Positions 62,595 to 64,000 of a stretch of DNA of 64,000 bases are shown piece after piece; the stretch's first letter is position 1, and each line of letters begins with the position of its first letter. The position numbers were made by a program, and so were the translations under genes. The stretch is from Sphingobacterium sp. GVS05A. Its GTDB lineage: Bacteria > Bacteroidota > Bacteroidia > Sphingobacteriales > Sphingobacteriaceae. Where the stretch lies: assembly GCF_019969845.1 (NCBI RefSeq), contig NZ_JAHXYR010000001.1, forward strand, positions 62,001-126,000, given 5' to 3'. Below the pieces are notes generated by a model, which searched no databases, was not told where the DNA came from, and saw only the letters and a program-made list of their open reading frames with translations.

Positions 62595-63158
62595 TCAGAA
62601 AAAAAAGAAAGAACCAAATTTCGTGCGCAGTATCCGTAAGGCATTATGTACCTGCTTTTTAATTGTTTTCTCGGAAGTAGATAAGAGCGCACTGATTTCT
62701 TTATAACTATGGCCCTGCTCGCGGTTGAGTTCAAAAACCTCCCTGGTGCGGGGCGACAGTTTACTCTTTTCCCGTTCGATCATAGCGGCAAGTTCTTTTT
62801 CTAAGAGGAAGTCATCCGTGTAGCAGATGCCCTGCTCTACAAAGGATAAGGTATCTTCCCGATATTTTTCGACTACCTCCTGATGGCTAAAATAGTCTAG
62901 TATTTTATTGCGGATGGATTTGATCAGATACGGTTCGAGCGACTGGCTGATTTCAATGGATGCTCTTTTATTCCAGAGCACAAGGAAAATGTCCTGAACG
63001 ATATCCTTGCTAAGTTCGCTGTCCTGGGTCATTCGATAAGCATGGCGAAACAGGAGTTCTTTATAACGATCGAACAATTCCTTGTAGGCTAACGCATCGT
63101 TGGCCTTTACAAGTTGGAAGAGTGTCTCTTCGTTTAAATTGTGGTAATCGTACTGCAC
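62595..63158 (-). CDS. ECF sigma-70 factor of Sus operon 3
   Basis: 187 aa. Region 2 (LAYKELFDRYKELLFRHAYR, DIVQDIFLVLWNKRASIEIS) and region 4 (KLSPRTREVFELNREQGHSY, KEISALLSTSEKTIKKQV) are complete. The ATG at 63158 gives the usual short N-terminus. It is the first gene of the sigma-FecR-SusC-SusD-TlpA operon reading toward 54965. The 3' end has an A/T-rich tract (62575-62605) coding for GSFFFF. Confidence 0.9.
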   Translation of the reverse strand: MQYDYHNLNEETLFQLVKANDALAYKELFDRYKELLFRHAYRMTQDSELSKDIVQDIFLVLWNKRASIEISQSLEPYLIKSIRNKILDYFSHQEVVEKYREDTLSFVEQGICYTDDFLLEKELAAMIEREKSKLSPRTREVFELNREQGHSYKEISALLSTSEKTIKKQVHNALRILRTKFGSFFFF

Positions 63159-63338
63159 CGGGTTGTTGAGTTGATACTAGTTTGTAGAGCTAATTTAGGA
63201 CATTGTTTTCAAAAATAAAAAACGAAAGTTTTAAAGCCTATCCTTCGATTTCGCGTTTACTTCATTTTTTCTTTGTTCATTGACCCAATTCGTTGATGGC
63301 CTCATCCGCCTATAGAGGGATGAGACCGTAAGCGAGTA

Positions 63339-64000
63339 TCATTTTGTTTTTCTAAGTATTAGCATGCTGGTAGAAGAAGGAATTTCGTAACGATTGAGTT
63401 TATCTTTTTTGATTCCTTCAATTTCATAGCCACTTTCCGGATTGACTGTAAGTAAAATATTTGGAACCATAGCCGATTGATTTGTATTAAAATTTAACAC
63501 CACACTTTTATCCTTTTGATTGTATTTTAGTGTTTCGATTTCTCCGGCATCAGTGGTCAACCATAGATTTTCTTTTGCCAAGAAAATGCGGCCTTTGGAA
63601 GCTGTTTTTATGACTACTTCGATGTTATCTTTATCTTTTTTAAGATTACCGCTAAATGCCAGCCAGCCAAATTCTGGATGTTCTACGATATAAGTGCCTG
63701 AATTGACCGCATAGCCATAGAAGCCGGTACCGTAATCGCCCGATATACCATCGTTAGCTAATGTAGCTGGGTAAGAATGGAATGCTGCGGGACCAAAGCC
63801 ATCTGCAGTGACATTGGCCAATGCGCCCATCATACCAGCATGACCTACACGAAGGAGGTAGAAATCCTGGGGATGGTCACGGTATGCTGTTAATACTGGA
63901 ATGGCATTGAGTGCCGATCCATAATGATGAAGTTGGCGTTCGATACGTGATAATTTTCCGCCATAGACAAAATCCCAGTAGCGACGGGCACTACCGTTGT
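63339..64000 (-). CDS. DUF5695 family protein, C-terminal part
   Basis: The frame is open to the window edge, so the start lies beyond 64000; about 220 residues are visible. NGSARRYWDFVYGGKLSRIE, RQLHHYGSALNAIPVL, YLLRVGHAG and SGDYGTGFYGY followed by FGWLAFSGN match DUF5695, a family of large secreted proteins with an (alpha/alpha)6-barrel-like region, likely carbohydrate-active. The end is a beta-rich domain (YEIEGIKKDKLNRYEIP). It is convergent with nothing and lies 180 bp from the sigma gene on the same strand. Confidence 0.7.
   Translation of the reverse strand, partial: NGSARRYWDFVYGGKLSRIERQLHHYGSALNAIPVLTAYRDHPQDFYLLRVGHAGMMGALANVTADGFGPAAFHSYPATLANDGISGDYGTGFYGYAVNSGTYIVEHPEFGWLAFSGNLKKDKDNIEVVIKTASKGRIFLAKENLWLTTDAGEIETLKYNQKDKSVVLNFNTNQSAMVPNILLTVNPESGYEIEGIKKDKLNRYEIPSSTSMLILRKTK

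Noticed and set aside
1..64000. CRISPR array, tRNA or rRNA genes
   Set aside because: No regularly spaced identical repeats with unique spacers and no rRNA- or tRNA-like segments were recognised on reading both strands.

Overview
The window looks like chromosome from a Bacteroidota species, most likely Sphingobacteriaceae (Sphingobacterium-like). The evidence is three SusC/SusD pairs, two ECF sigma/FecR anti-sigma modules, many TlpA-type thioredoxins with DUF4369 or DUF3738 domains, families largely confined to this phylum (DUF6266, DUF6520, DUF5695), promoter elements of the TAnnTTTG type, A-rich leaders instead of strong Shine-Dalgarno sites, and moderate to low GC. No rRNA, tRNA, CRISPR array or complete insertion sequence was recognised.

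Layout. 1-15 kb is accessory DNA: the tail of a DUF4411 gene, two S12 serine hydrolases, an isochorismatase-type hydrolase, small immunity-like proteins, and a duplicated segment (about 4.2-4.65 kb against 7.5-8.0 kb). The duplicated copies bracket an insert carrying a lipoprotein, a 2[4Fe-4S] ferredoxin/HExxH metallopeptidase-like fusion and an exported protein. A large parallel beta-helix protein follows. 15-22.6 kb is a partly decayed defence-type island: HNH nuclease, AlbA_2 fragment, HEPN-like protein, TrlF fragment, membrane-anchored PD-(D/E)xK protein, a 777-aa nuclease-like/SEC-C protein, MNT-HEPN fusion and an XRE regulator. At its end is a promoter followed by interleaved inverted repeats that may be a structured RNA.

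23.1-29.2 kb is a TlpA-DUF3738/SusC/SusD operon. 29.2-32.2 kb (minus strand) encodes a DUF6520 secreted peptide, a MauE-like redox membrane protein, an unknown protein and an AraC-type regulator. Divergent from it, 32.2-35.4 kb carries a candidate 46-codon peptide gene, a hairpin, a LpxL-like acyltransferase, a LytS-like sensor kinase and a LytTR response regulator. Four direct repeats spaced 20-21 bp lie in the divergent region. This looks like a self-contained peptide-signalling or peptide-modifying locus and is the best candidate here for an undescribed system. 35.4-38.5 kb holds a HTH protein, a DUF6266 protein and a membrane protein/CHAP hydrolase/lipoprotein trio resembling a lysis cassette.

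40.3-46.0 kb is a graveyard of broken genes: two dead ECF sigma genes and fragments of FecR, an esterase, a hybrid two-component sensor, a GH2 glycosidase and an NAD(P)H oxidoreductase. It probably represents one or more degraded polysaccharide utilisation loci. 46.5-63.2 kb contains two complete and mirror-image ECF sigma - FecR - SusC(STN) - SusD - TlpA operons that converge on a perfect 17-bp hairpin. The window ends inside a DUF5695 gene.

Functional assignments come from reading motifs and domain order in the translated sequence. No database search was possible.
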